Shown: positions 27,201-36,703, counted from the stretch's first letter. The stretch is 64,000 bases of DNA from Nocardiopsis sp. CNR-923 (GCF_001942255.1 NZ_MKKC01000109.1:121799-185798); one strand, 5' to 3'. A program made the numbers and translations. Notes: generated from the letters alone by a model not told the origin.

Positions 27201-27287
27201 GGTAGGACGAATCCACCTCGGTGTCTTCGGAGTATCGGACGTCTGCGGACCCGTGCGCGTCCGCCCCGCCGTGGCTAGTCTGGACGC

Positions 27288-27977
<690 letters not shown>

Positions 27978-28475
27978 TACGGCGGAGCACGTGCGTGTAT
28001 GCCCGCGCATGCTGGAATGATGGCTGAGTGATGGCCCAGCCGTCATTCAGTGGTGGTTGGGGCGACCCGCCGACGTTGGGCGAGCCGTAGGCGCCCTCCG
28101 CCCGCCGCTCGCAGCGCGCGGCTCAGAGCGGACGGCGTTCCCTGGTCATGCACGGGTTCGTCACCCGCCCGTGTGCAAGCCGACTCGTCACGGGATCGGA
28201 GCAGCACCGGCAGCCGTGTCGACGGCAACGTTTCCGAGGCAGCGGTTCTGGCCCGGATCGAGGGCTCCAAGCACTGAGCTCCTGACCCGTAGTGGTCCTG
28301 CCGTCCCATGAATAAGCCCAGGTCGACGGTGCTGTGTCGACCACGCCATGGCCACCCTTCGCCACGCCGCACGAAACCCACAGAATCTCGCGGGTAGGGC
28401 AGGTCGGAGCTTCGTGCGGCCGTCCCCCGCATGTTCATCGGTCCGTCGGAAGGTTGTCCACCGCCCCTCTCCGCT
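27978..28475. other. Intergenic region without supported gene
   Basis: About 500 bp after msrA. Several short frames exist but none has a ribosome site, domain or the expected third-base GC bias. The base composition is less GC-rich than in flanking genes, as in decayed or acquired DNA. Confidence 0.4.
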
Positions 28476-28545
28476 GTCCCTGTTCCAGGACAACTCACAG
28501 TTGTCCTCGTTCGAGGACATGCTTTCAATGTCCTCGAACGAGGAC
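28476..28545. promoter_or_regulatory. Three 16-bp dyads at exact 27-bp spacing before the XRE gene
   Basis: GTCCCTGTTCCAGGAC (28476), GTCCTCGTTCGAGGAC (28503) and GTCCTCGAACGAGGAC (28530) start exactly 27 bp apart. The second and third are exact reverse complements; the first is a degenerate copy. All lie just before the ribosome site (GGAGAAG, 28546-28552) of the XRE regulator, so autoregulatory operators are the obvious reading. Confidence 0.75.
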
Positions 28546-28557
28546 GGAGAAGACGCG

Positions 28558-28956
28558 ATGCCGGAAGAGTTCACCCTGACGGGGTGGTCGAAGCTCGGTG
28601 GTCTGGTCCGCGACACCCGGCTCTCCCAGGGTCTCAGCCAGGCGGCCCTGGCAGCCCGGGCTGGCGTTGCCCGCTCCTGGCTGGCCCGCGTCGAAGCAGG
28701 CCACCGCGGCGCCGAACTGGAGCCCCTCCTTCGGCTGTTCGCCGCCCTGGACCTCACCCTGACCCTGCGATCGAACAGCGACGCGTCACAGGCACGACCG
28801 AGCCCCGATCGGCGCCGTGCCGTGTCCGTGCAGAAGCCGAGAACTCACCAAGACCCGCCGGACGAAGTCGGCGCTGGTCTGCGCGCGGCCTCACAGGCGC
28901 GTCGGGCCTCCTGGGGTCTTCCGGACGCCGGCAGCAGGGACAACCGCGATCACTGA
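28558..28956 (+). CDS. XRE-family helix-turn-helix regulator (HipB-like antitoxin?)
   Basis: 132 residues from ATG 28558, five bases after GGAGAAG. An XRE helix-turn-helix spans about residues 7-68 (LGGLVRDTRLSQGLSQAALA, then ARAGVARSWLARVEAGHRGA and LEPLLRLFAALDLTLTLR). This is close to HipB-type antitoxins, but no hipA toxin gene follows. After residue 75 the protein becomes Arg/Pro-rich and unlike the family, so the original gene may have ended differently and the tail may be read-through into altered sequence. Three dyads at the promoter point to autoregulation. Confidence 0.65.
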   Translation: MPEEFTLTGWSKLGGLVRDTRLSQGLSQAALAARAGVARSWLARVEAGHRGAELEPLLRLFAALDLTLTLRSNSDASQARPSPDRRRAVSVQKPRTHQDPPDEVGAGLRAASQARRASWGLPDAGSRDNRDH

Positions 28957-28988
28957 TATCCGATGGCTTCGCCCATGATCTCCTAAGG

Positions 28989-29084
28989 CCACTGCCATGG
29001 GGTCTCGTTCTGCCGTGGGGCGACCGGGCGACCTGGTTCACCGACCCCTTCGGCAACGAGTGCTTCCTCGTCCAGAGGGTCGAG
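28989..29084 (+). pseudogene. Possible remnant of a VOC (glyoxalase/bleomycin-resistance) gene
   Basis: A short stretch in frame 3 reads WGDRATWFTDPFGNECFLVQ, resembling the C-terminal beta strand of VOC-superfamily proteins (DPFGNEFCLV type). Nothing upstream continues the domain and no start is present. A weak call based on one motif, in a 400-bp region that otherwise holds no gene. Confidence 0.3.
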
Positions 29085-29333
29085 GCCCAGGGCGCGTGCC
29101 GTGGACGGCTGCCCCGCCCGACAGGCGCGGTCGGGGCCCGGGTCGGCTGTGACGGCATCGCCGCGGTTGCCCGACCCGCCCGTTCCTTCCCGGCCCGTAC
29201 CCGCGTCGTGAACGCGGCGATCCCGGCGACGGCGGAATCCGGCTGCTCGTCCGGCGCGCAGCGGTGGTGCGCGCACCCGGGTGGTTCGCCTCGTGGGTCG
29301 TCTTCCGCGCGTCGGAGGAGCGGTGCTTGTCAA

Positions 29334-29350
29334 ATACCCCCGTGGGGTAT
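29334..29350. promoter_or_regulatory. CsoR-type copper operator before the copper ATPase gene
   Basis: ATACCCCCGTGGGGTAT, a perfect 7-bp inverted repeat around CGT, has the ATACCCC/GGGGTAT arms of actinobacterial CsoR sites. It sits between TTGTCA (29327-29332) and TATAGC (29348-29353), a possible promoter, and ends 12 bp before the ATG. Confidence 0.75.
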
Positions 29351-29362
29351 AGCTTCAGCGGT

Positions 29363-31452
29363 ATGAACCCGACATCCCCTCATCACGACCCGAGCGCCCA
29401 CGGCGATCACACGGGCAGTGGCCAGCACACGGACCGTACCGGCCACGGCGACCACGGCGACCACGTCGGCCGGTTCCGCCGCCTGTTCTGGATCATGTCG
29501 GTCCTCGCGGTGCCCACGGTCGGGTTCAGCGGCATGTTCGCGGGCCTGATCGGCTACACCCTTCCGGACGTACCCGGTCTGACGTGGGTCTCCCCGCTCC
29601 TGGGCACCGTGATGTACCTGTGGGGCGGCTGGCCGTTCCTCTCCGGGGCCGTCGACGAGCTCAAAGAACGCCGTCCCGGCATGATGCTGCTGATCGCCCT
29701 GGCCATCACCGTGGCCTTCCTCGCCTCGTGGGGCTCCCAACTGGGACTGGTCGCCCACCATCTGGACTTCTGGTGGGAGCTCGCCCTGCTGGTGGTCATC
29801 ATGCTGCTCGGCCACTGGATCGAGATGCGCTCCCTGGCCCGGACGTCGTCGGCCCTGGAGTCGCTGGCCGCGCTGCTGCCCGACGAGGCGGAGCGCGTCG
29901 ACGGGGACACGGTGGCCACCGTCGCCCCCGCCGACCTGGCCGTGGGGGACCTGGTCATCGTCCGGCCCGGCGGTCGCGTTCCCGCGGACGGCGAGGTCGC
30001 CGAGGGCACAGCGGACATGGACGAGTCGATGATCACCGGAGAGTCGCGACCCGTCACCCGCGGTCCGGGCGAACGGGTGGTGGCCGGGACGGTCTCCACC
30101 GACAGCGCGCTGCGGGTGCGGATCACGGCGGTCGGCGACGACACCGCCCTGGCGGGCATCCAGCGGCTGGTCAGCGACGCGCAGAGTTCGTCCTCACGCG
30201 CCCAGCGCCTGGCCGACCGCGCCGCCGCCTGGCTGTTCTGGTTCGCCCTGGCCGCCGGCGTGGTCACCCTGACCGTGTGGTCGCTGCTCGGCGTGCCCGG
30301 CTACGCCCTGGAACGGACCATCACCGTGCTGGTCATCGCCTGCCCCCACGCCCTGGGGCTGGCGATCCCCCTGGTGGTCTCGATCGCCACCGAACGCGCC
30401 GCCCGCGGCGGCGTCCTGGTCAAGGACCGCATGGCCCTGGAGAGCATGCGCACCGCCGACACCGTCCTGTTCGACAAGACCGGGACCCTGACCAAGGGCG
30501 AACCGGTGGTGGTCCGCGTGACCTCGGTCGGCGGACGGGGCGAGGACGAGGTGCTGGCCCTGGCCGCCTCGGCGGAGGCGGACAGCGAACACCCGCTCGC
30601 CCGGGCCGTCGTGGCCGCGGCACGGGACCGCGGCCTCGACGTTCCCGAGGCCGCCGATTTCCGGGCGTCCACCGCGGTCGGCGTCACGGCCACGGTCGCG
30701 GGCGCGCGGATCAGCGTCGGAGGGCCCGGGATGCTGAGCTCCCACGACGCCGACGAACTGCCCGCCACCGAGCCCTGGAAGGCCGAGGGCGCGATCGTCC
30801 TGCACGTGCTCTCCGGCGGCACGGTCATCGGCGCGATCGCGCTGGCCGACGAGGTGCGTGAGGAGTCGCGCCAGGCCGTCCGCGCCCTGCACGTCCTGGG
30901 TTTGGAGGTCGTCATGGTCACGGGTGACGCCGAGGCGGTGGCCCGGTCCGTCGCCGACGAACTCGCCATCGACCGGGTCTTCGCCCAGGTGCGCCCCGAG
31001 GACAAGGGAACCCGCGTCGCCGACCTCCAGGGGCGGGGCCGCAGCGTGGTCATGGTCGGGGACGGTGTCAACGACGCCCCGGCGCTGGCCCGCGCGACGT
31101 GGGCCTGGCGATCGGCGCGGGCACCGACGTGGCCATCGCCTCGGCCGGGGTGATCCTGGCCAGTGACGATCCACGGTCGGTGCTGTCGGTGATCGAACTG
31201 TCCCGGGCCGGCTACCGGAAGATGCGGCAGAACCTGTGGTGGGCGGCGGGCTACAACCTCATCTCGGTGCCGCTGGCGGCCGGGGTGCTGGCGCCCGTGG
31301 GATTCGTGATGCCCATGGCGGTGGGCGCGGTGCTGATGTCGCTGTCCACCGTGGTCGTGGCCCTCAACGCCCAACTCCTGCGCCGCCTGGACCTGCGCCC
31401 CGAGGCGAGCACGGCCGCGGTGCTCGACCGCCAAGACTTGGCCGTCCGCTGA
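29363..31452 (+). CDS. copB: Heavy-metal P1B-type ATPase, CPH class (copper export, CopB-like), one frameshift
   Basis: Pumps copper out at the expense of ATP. The N-terminus is a His-rich segment (residues 7-34) in place of a CxxC metal domain. The membrane metal site is CPHALG (C327-P-H), the CopB/P1B-3 signature; the phosphorylated Asp is in DKTGTLTKGE (D371), with ITGES and GDGVNDAPALA. At about 31094 one C is missing (CGCGCGACG for CGCGCCGACG), shifting the frame between LARA and DVGLAIGAGTDVAIASAG. ATG 29363 has no ribosome site and is 12 bp after the operator, so the mRNA may be leaderless. Confidence 0.9.
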
Positions 31453-31554
31453 CTTGGAGGAGACGGCGCGCCGGGCACGGTCCGAGGGAAGGGCCCGTGC
31501 GGGCGGTGGGACCCGGCGCCGGGCTCCTCCGCCGTCGGAGGAGGGGAGGCCGGA

Positions 31555-31802
31555 ATGACCGGTGAAGGTCCCAACGAGCGGCGGAGTGTGCTCGCGCGGA
31601 TTCCCGCCCGGGTCTGGGTGGGACTCGTCATCCTGATCGGCGTCGTCGTCTTCGTGGTCCAGAACCGGCAGTCGACGGAGATCCAGGTACTGCTCGTCAC
31701 GGTCGTGGCGCCCTTGTGGGTCACGCTCACGGGCGCGTCGTGGCCGGACTGCTCGTCGGACTGCTCCTGGTGCCGTCGATCCGCAGGCGGCGGCACCGGT
31801 GA
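31555..31802 (+). CDS. LapA-domain (DUF1049) small membrane protein, one frameshift
   Basis: About 82 residues with two helices: RIPARVWVGLVILIGVVVFV, then VQNRQSTEIQVLLVTVVAPL, the LapA/DUF1049 pattern. Near 31738 one C is missing (GCGCGTCGTG for GCGCTCGTG-like order); with it restored the frame continues LVAGLLVGLLLVPSIRRRRH and stops at 31800-31802. Function unknown. It lies 102 bp after the copper ATPase gene, possibly in the same transcript. Confidence 0.7.
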
Positions 31803-31901
31803 GGCCGGTGCCGCCCGCGGCGGCGAGGCCCGCCTGACCGGAGCCGACGATCGTGAGGGGCACGTGCTCCACGGGCCTGTTCCTTCGTGGGGGAGGGGGC
31901 G

Positions 31902-33233
31902 TCAGCGCGTGGGCCCGGTGACGTCGAACTCCACCTCCTGCGGCCCGGGGCCGCCGCAGCAGCCGCCCTCGTCCGCCGCCTCGGGCGCGTCGAACAGCCC
32001 CGACCCGCCGCACACGCCGGTCTCGGGCAGCGTCAGCTCCACCCGGTCGGCCGCCGCGTGGTCGCCCGCGATCCGCGCGGCGATGCTCCGGACCTGTTCG
32101 TAGCCGGTCAGGGCGAGGAACGTCGGCGCGCGGCCGTAGGACTTCATCCCCGCGAGGTGGAAACCGGTCTCCGGGTGGGACAGCTCGCGCACCCCGTGCG
32201 GGTAGACGGTTCCGCAGGAGTGGACGTTGGGGTCGATCAGCGGCGCCAGCTCCACGGGGGCCTGGAGCACGGGGTCCAGCGACAGCCGGATCTCGGAGAG
32301 GAAGGACAGGTCCGGTCGGAATCCGGTCAGGGCCACGACCTCGTCCACCGGCTCCAGCTCACGGCCGTCGTCGGCGACAAGGACGAGGCGGCCGTCCCGT
32401 GCGCGGACCTCGGCGCTGCGGAAGCCGGTCACCACGCGGACGTGTCCGGAGTCGACGGCCTTGCGCGCCTGGACGCCGAGGGCTCCCCGCGCCGGGAGCT
32501 GGTCCGCCTCGCCCCCGCCGAAGGCGTCGCCGACCCCTCCGCGCCGCAGCACCCACACGACCCGGGTGTCCGGGACCTCCTCCGCGAGCGCGGCCAGGGC
32601 CAGGAGCGCGGTCAGCGCCGAGTGGCCGCGCCCCACGACGGCGGTGGTGCGGCCGGCGTACCGGGCCCGGGCGGCCGGGTCGGCGGGGTCGGGGACGCGG
32701 TGCGCGATCCGCTCGGCGAGCGCCTCCTCGCCCAGGGCGGGCAGGCCGTCACCGCCCAGCGGGTTGGGGGTGCCCCAGGTTCCGGAGGCGTCGACGACGG
32801 CGCGGGCCGACAGCCGTTCCTCGCCCTTGACCGTGCGCACGCGCACCGTGAACGGCTGGTCCTCGCGGTCGGCGTCGACCACGCGGTCGCGGCCCCGGCG
32901 GGTGACGCCGACGACCTCGGTGTTCAGGCGCACGCGCTCGCCGAGGGCGGCGGCGAGCGGGGTCAGGTAGGCGTCGACCCAGGCGCGGCCGGTCGGGTGG
33001 GCGTCGTCATCGGGGCGGCTCCAGCCGGTGGTGGCGAGCAGCCGCTCGGCGGCGGGGGCGACGAGGTCGCGCCAGGGCGAGAACAGTCGGACGTGGCCCC
33101 ATTCCGCGACCGCCGCTCCCGGGGAGTCCCCCCGCTCCAGGACCACGGCCGGCAGCCCTCGTTCGACCAGTTCCGCCGCTGCGGCCAGACCCACCGGGCC
33201 GGCGCCGATCACGACGACGGGGAGTTCCTTCAT
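31902..33233 (-). CDS. NAD(P)/FAD-binding flavoprotein of arsenic-resistance type (ArsO-like)
   Basis: 443-residue flavoprotein monooxygenase-like protein. FAD motif VVIGAGPVGLAAAAEL at residues 6-21, central NADP motif AVVGRGHSALTALLALAAL, and TGFRPDLSFL near residue 295. The C-terminus is Cys-rich (VCGGSGLFD and GGCCGGPG), unusual for such enzymes and suggestive of thiol-arsenic or metal contact. It is divergent from an ArsR-acetyltransferase fusion, with arsC beyond, so an arsenical oxidation or detoxification role is likely; the exact reaction is unknown. ATG 33233 has AAAGGA upstream. Confidence 0.7.
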   Translation of the reverse strand: MKELPVVVIGAGPVGLAAAAELVERGLPAVVLERGDSPGAAVAEWGHVRLFSPWRDLVAPAAERLLATTGWSRPDDDAHPTGRAWVDAYLTPLAAALGERVRLNTEVVGVTRRGRDRVVDADREDQPFTVRVRTVKGEERLSARAVVDASGTWGTPNPLGGDGLPALGEEALAERIAHRVPDPADPAARARYAGRTTAVVGRGHSALTALLALAALAEEVPDTRVVWVLRRGGVGDAFGGGEADQLPARGALGVQARKAVDSGHVRVVTGFRSAEVRARDGRLVLVADDGRELEPVDEVVALTGFRPDLSFLSEIRLSLDPVLQAPVELAPLIDPNVHSCGTVYPHGVRELSHPETGFHLAGMKSYGRAPTFLALTGYEQVRSIAARIAGDHAAADRVELTLPETGVCGGSGLFDAPEAADEGGCCGGPGPQEVEFDVTGPTR

Positions 33234-33286
33234 GAGACGCGTCCTTTCATCGACTGGCGTCTATGGAGAGGACTCTATAGACTGAA

Positions 33287-33333
33287 ATCGATGAAAGCAA
33301 CATCGATGGCTATCGATATAGATCATCGTTGAT
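33287..33333. promoter_or_regulatory. Divergent ars operator region
   Basis: An AT-rich island in the 100-bp gap between the divergent genes. ATCGAT occurs at 33287, 33302 and 33312, followed by ATCATCGTTGAT at 33322-33333, which runs up to the ArsR start. ArsR-family operators typically use ATCAA/TTGAT arms, so autoregulation of both genes is likely. Confidence 0.6.
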
Positions 33334-33334
33334 A

Positions 33335-34249
33335 ATGGATGCCATGACCGCCACGACACCCGCGCGGCCGACCGCCGCACCCCTGCGTACCGAGGACGCC
33401 GAGACCTACGCCTCCTGGTTCGCCTGCCTGGCGGAGCCCGCGCGTGTGCGCCTCCTGCACGCGATCGCCACCGCGCCGGGCTCGGTGGGAGTGGGCACGC
33501 TCGCCGAGGCGGTCGGCCTCCGCCAGCCCACCGTCTCCCACCACCTGCGCAAGCTGGCCGACGTCGGCTTCGTGACCCTGACCAAGGTCGGCACGTCCAC
33601 GCACGTGGCGGTCAACCCGGCCTGCTGCACGGGTCTTCCGCACGCCGCCGACGCCGTCATGGGCCTGCTGTCCACCCGCCCCTGCTGCCCCGCCGACCTC
33701 CCCGACGACGTGACCGTCCGCGCCATGCGCGAGGGAGACCTCGACGACGTGCTGCGGATCTACGCCGAGGGGATCGCCACGGGTCACGCCACCTTCGAGA
33801 CCGAGGCGCCCGACGCGCGTGACCTGGACGCCCGGTGGCTGCCCGGACACCGCTGGGTCGCCGAGATCGACGGCCGGGTGGTCGGCTGGGCGGCGGCCTC
33901 CCGGGTCTCCGCCCGCGAGGTGTACGCGGGGGTCGCCGAGACCTCCGTGTACGTGGCCGAGGACGCGCGCGGGCGCGGGGTCGGCAGGGCGCTCATCCAC
34001 CGCCAGGTCACCGCGGCGGACGCCGGGGGGCTGTGGACGCTGCAGACCTCGATCTTTCCGGAGAACAAGGCGAGCCTGTCCCTGCACCACCTGGCGGGCT
34101 TTCGCACTCTCGGCGTGCGCGAGCGGATCGGCCGGCACCACGGGGTGTGGCGTGACACCGTCATGCTGGAGCGGCGCGGGCCCGACCAGGAGCCGGAGGC
34201 GGCGCGGTCGGCGGAGTGCGACCCCGGCTCCGGCGGCGCGCAGGCCTGA
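33335..34249 (+). CDS. ArsR repressor fused to a GNAT acetyltransferase (ArsN1-like)
   Basis: Two domains in one protein of about 304 residues. Residues 15-110 form an ArsR winged helix (CLAEPARVRLLHAI, LRQPTVSHHLRKLADVGFV) with vicinal cysteines in NPACCTGLPH, a likely As(III) site, and a linker with PCCPAD. Residues 125-290 are a GNAT domain of the phosphinothricin/arsinothricin type (RAMREGDLDDVLRIYAEGI, TSVYVAEDARGRGVGRALI, FPENKASLSLHHLAGFRTLG). ArsN1 acetylates organoarsenical antibiotics. ATG 33335 is chosen; ATG 33344 is also possible. No ribosome site is visible, so it may be leaderless. Confidence 0.8.
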   Translation: MDAMTATTPARPTAAPLRTEDAETYASWFACLAEPARVRLLHAIATAPGSVGVGTLAEAVGLRQPTVSHHLRKLADVGFVTLTKVGTSTHVAVNPACCTGLPHAADAVMGLLSTRPCCPADLPDDVTVRAMREGDLDDVLRIYAEGIATGHATFETEAPDARDLDARWLPGHRWVAEIDGRVVGWAAASRVSAREVYAGVAETSVYVAEDARGRGVGRALIHRQVTAADAGGLWTLQTSIFPENKASLSLHHLAGFRTLGVRERIGRHHGVWRDTVMLERRGPDQEPEAARSAECDPGSGGAQA

Positions 34250-34259
34250 AGCCGCCCGC

Positions 34260-34673
34260 TCAGCGCACCGGTTCGACGCCCAGATCCGCCAGGAGGCCCT
34301 CCACGAGCCCGCGGATCTCGTCACGGGTGGGGCGCACGGCGGCCACCCCCTGACCCGCGGGGTCCGGCAGCGACCAGTCCAGGTAGCGCTTGCCGGGGAA
34401 GTACGGGCAGGCGTCGCCGCAGCCCATGGTGACGCACACGTCGGAGACCTCCACGGCCTCGATGGTCAGGACCATGGGCCTCTGGTCGGAGATGTCGATC
34501 CCCACCTCCCGCATGGCCTCGACCACCGCCGGGTTGACGGTGTCGGCCGGGGCCGAACCCGCCGACCGCACCTGCACGCGGTCGCCCGCGAGGTGGCGCA
34601 GCCATGCGGCGGCCATCTGGGAGCGGCCCGCGTTGTGCACGCAGACGAACAGGACGGAAGGCGCGTCGGCCAT
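34260..34673 (-). CDS. arsC: Arsenate reductase, low-molecular-weight phosphatase family
   Basis: 137-residue protein with the P-loop CVHNAGRS (C11 to R17) of the LMW tyrosine phosphatase fold, MTMGCGDACPYFPGKRYLDW in the second half and DWSLPDPAGQ carrying the catalytic Asp. The GCGDACP segment is typical of arsenate reductases, in actinobacteria usually of the arsenate-mycothiol transferase type. It converts As(V) to As(III). It converges with the ArsR-GNAT gene, only 10 bp away, and has its own dyads upstream. Confidence 0.88.
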   Translation of the reverse strand: MADAPSVLFVCVHNAGRSQMAAAWLRHLAGDRVQVRSAGSAPADTVNPAVVEAMREVGIDISDQRPMVLTIEAVEVSDVCVTMGCGDACPYFPGKRYLDWSLPDPAGQGVAAVRPTRDEIRGLVEGLLADLGVEPVR

Positions 34674-34702
34674 GGGGATCTCCCACCGGTCGGAGTGTCG
34701 TG

Positions 34703-34757
34703 TCAGTTGGGACTGATGTGACGTTATCAGTGCGTGCTGACATCAGCTGTCGCTGAT
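34703..34757. promoter_or_regulatory. Dyad elements upstream of arsC
   Basis: Two perfect inverted repeats, TCAGT-TGGG-ACTGA (34703-34716) and ATCAGC-TGTC-GCTGAT (34742-34757), lie 30-84 bp before the arsC start in a less GC-rich patch. They are good candidates for an ArsR-family operator. Confidence 0.5.
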
Positions 34758-35199
34758 CTTATTGGGGTCCTCGGCGAGCTCGCGGCGGCGGCCAGCACCA
34801 CCGGCGCGGCCGACCGGAAGAGCCCCTGCGCGTGACCCGCACGTCCCGCGCCCCGCGTCCGTCCGCGCGCCCGCCGCCGGGCGCGGGCGGTCGCTTCCCG
34901 GTGACAGGACTGTCACGTTCAGGTAAGGCGGAGGTGGCCACGCGCCGGGCGTACCCCACGCCTCCGATCGCGCACGGCGCGAACACGTTCGGGCCCACCG
35001 CCGCGGAGGTCCGCACCGCCGGCGCGCAGTCACGTTCGGCCTTGAAGTGGGCAAACCACTGGTCGGAGGCTTGGGTATCGGGCGCGGACCGCATGGTCCC
35101 CGGCGGATCCGGGCCCCTGGCGTCTTCGTGGCCAGGCCGCGCCGAAGGGGGGCAACCCGGTCCGGGGACGCCCGGAGGGGGTGAGACGATGGGGCGGAG
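34758..35199. other. Intergenic region without supported gene
   Basis: About 440 bp between the arsC promoter and the next membrane protein gene. Frames exist on both strands but lack ribosome sites and recognisable sequence. Nothing further can be named. Confidence 0.4.
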
Positions 35200-35835
35200 A
35201 TGTCCGAGAACCAGCCGTGCCGTCCGCTGCGCGCCGGGGTGTTCACCCTGGTGTGCGCGAGCCTGTCCGCGCACGGCCACGCCCTGACCTCCGGACACGA
35301 CGTCCCCGTCGCCGGTCTCCTGCTCGGCGCGGCGGTGGTCATGGCCGCGGCCTGGGTCGCCGCCAAACGCCGCCACGGTCCGCTGGTCCTGGCCGGATGG
35401 ATGCTCTGGGGCCAGTTCGCCCTGCACCTCGCGTTCAGCTACACCCAGATGCGGGGCGGCGGACACGGCGCGCACACCGCCGCCGCCCAGAACACCGCCC
35501 TCGCCACCGACACGGCCGCCTACTCCGCCAGCGTCGCGGACGCGGCGGCCAACGCCTCGCTGTCGACCTGGCAGATGCTCGCCATGCACGTCGTGGCCGC
35601 CCTGCTCAGCGCGTGGTGGCTGCACCGCGGCGAGAACGCCCTCTTCGCCTTCCTGCGCTTCATGGCGCTCACCCTCCTCCCGCTCCTGCTCGTGCTCGGG
35701 CGGGTGCGGGTCCTCCCCGAGCCCGCCCTCGGCCGGGGACCCTGGGCGGACGAGGAACGCTCCCAGCCCCTCCTGCCCTACCTTCGGCACACCCGGATCC
35801 TGCGCGGCCCGCCCCTGGCGCCCCGCACCGCCTGA
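35200..35835 (+). CDS. Integral membrane protein, possibly metal-related
   Basis: 211 residues with about five hydrophobic segments (near 11-24, 36-54, 61-79, 121-140, 147-168). Between the third and fourth is a soluble loop with the Met/His cluster MRGGGHGAHT and an Ala-rich stretch. The C-terminal 40 residues are Pro/Arg-rich. I do not recognise a named family; similar proteins in actinomycetes occur near copper-handling genes and SigC-like sigma factors, and an ECF sigma gene follows here. A copper link is speculative. ATG 35200 has a poor ribosome site. Confidence 0.55.
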   Translation: MSENQPCRPLRAGVFTLVCASLSAHGHALTSGHDVPVAGLLLGAAVVMAAAWVAAKRRHGPLVLAGWMLWGQFALHLAFSYTQMRGGGHGAHTAAAQNTALATDTAAYSASVADAAANASLSTWQMLAMHVVAALLSAWWLHRGENALFAFLRFMALTLLPLLLVLGRVRVLPEPALGRGPWADEERSQPLLPYLRHTRILRGPPLAPRTA

Positions 35836-36076
35836 GCAACCGGAGTCCCACCGCGCACGGCCCCGACCGCGCTGCCCCGGCGCCGCGTCCGTCCGCCGTG
35901 CGTCGCGACCCGCGGGTCCCGGTCGCTCCCGACGCCCAGGCCGTGCACCGCCACCCCGGTGGTCCTCCACCGGGCGCCACGCACCCCGACATCCCCCGCG
36001 CCCGCGGTCGAGCCCGCGGACGGCCCCGCGCCGTCCGCCGGTCCGTCGACCGCGCGCGGTGACCGAAGGAGCACAC

Positions 36077-36703
36077 GTGCCCGCGCTCATCGAGACACGA
36101 CCCCCCGCCCCCCTGAACAGACCCGTCCCACCGCGGACCGCACCGCGCCCGGAGCCGTCCCCGGACGAGCGCCCGGACCGGGAGGAACTGACCCTCCTGG
36201 CTCTGCGGGCCAAGGAGGGCGGCGTGGAGGAGATGAACTCCCTGTTCTCCCAGACCCGGGACCACGTCGCGCGGTTCATCGCGCGCCGCGTGGACCCCTC
36301 CTGGGTCGACGACCTCACCCAGGAGACCTTCTCCCGCGCGATGCACGGCCTGGCGCGCTACGAGGGCCGGGCCCCGGTCCGCTCCTGGCTGCTGTCCGTC
36401 GCCCGGCACACCGTCGCCGACCGCTACCGGTCCCACGGCCGCGCCCCGCGCCACGAGCCGGTGGGCGACTGGTCACGGGTCGCTCCCGGAGCGTGCCCCG
36501 GACGCTTCGACGAGTACCTGGCCCTCCTGGACCTGCTGAAGGCGCTGCCCGAGGACCGGCGCACGGCGTTCGTCCTCACGCAGATCGAGGAGATGCCCTA
36601 CGCCGAGGCGGCGCGGGTGATCGGCGTGCCCATCGGCACGGTCCGGTCCCGGGTGGCGCGCGGTCGCCGCGACCTGCTGCGCCTGTTCCACGAGGCCGCC
36701 TGA
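36077..36703 (+). CDS. ECF-type RNA polymerase sigma factor (SigC-like)
   Basis: 208 residues from GTG 36077, five bases after GAAGGAG (36065-36071); a GTG at 36059 lacks a site. After a Pro-rich N-terminal 40 residues, sigma region 2 reads VARFIARRVDPSWVDDLTQE and TFSRAMHGLARYEG; region 4 reads LPEDRRTAFVLTQIEEMPYA and VIGVPIGTVRSRVARGRRDL. The region 4 wording is close to mycobacterial SigC. No anti-sigma gene is adjacent. Regulon unknown. Downstream DNA is decayed. Confidence 0.85.
   Translation: MPALIETRPPAPLNRPVPPRTAPRPEPSPDERPDREELTLLALRAKEGGVEEMNSLFSQTRDHVARFIARRVDPSWVDDLTQETFSRAMHGLARYEGRAPVRSWLLSVARHTVADRYRSHGRAPRHEPVGDWSRVAPGACPGRFDEYLALLDLLKALPEDRRTAFVLTQIEEMPYAEAARVIGVPIGTVRSRVARGRRDLLRLFHEAA

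Noticed and set aside
28043..28528. Minus-strand frame before the XRE gene
   Set aside because: No domain, no ribosome site, and it runs across the three operator dyads.
28476..28545. CRISPR array reading of the 27-bp repeated units
   Set aside because: Only three 16-bp palindromic units with 11-bp gaps that are too short for spacers, and no cas gene nearby.
29334..29350. MerR/CueR-type operator before the copper ATPase
   Set aside because: The promoter hexamers are not spaced 19-20 bp apart, and the ATACCCC/GGGGTAT arms fit CsoR much better.
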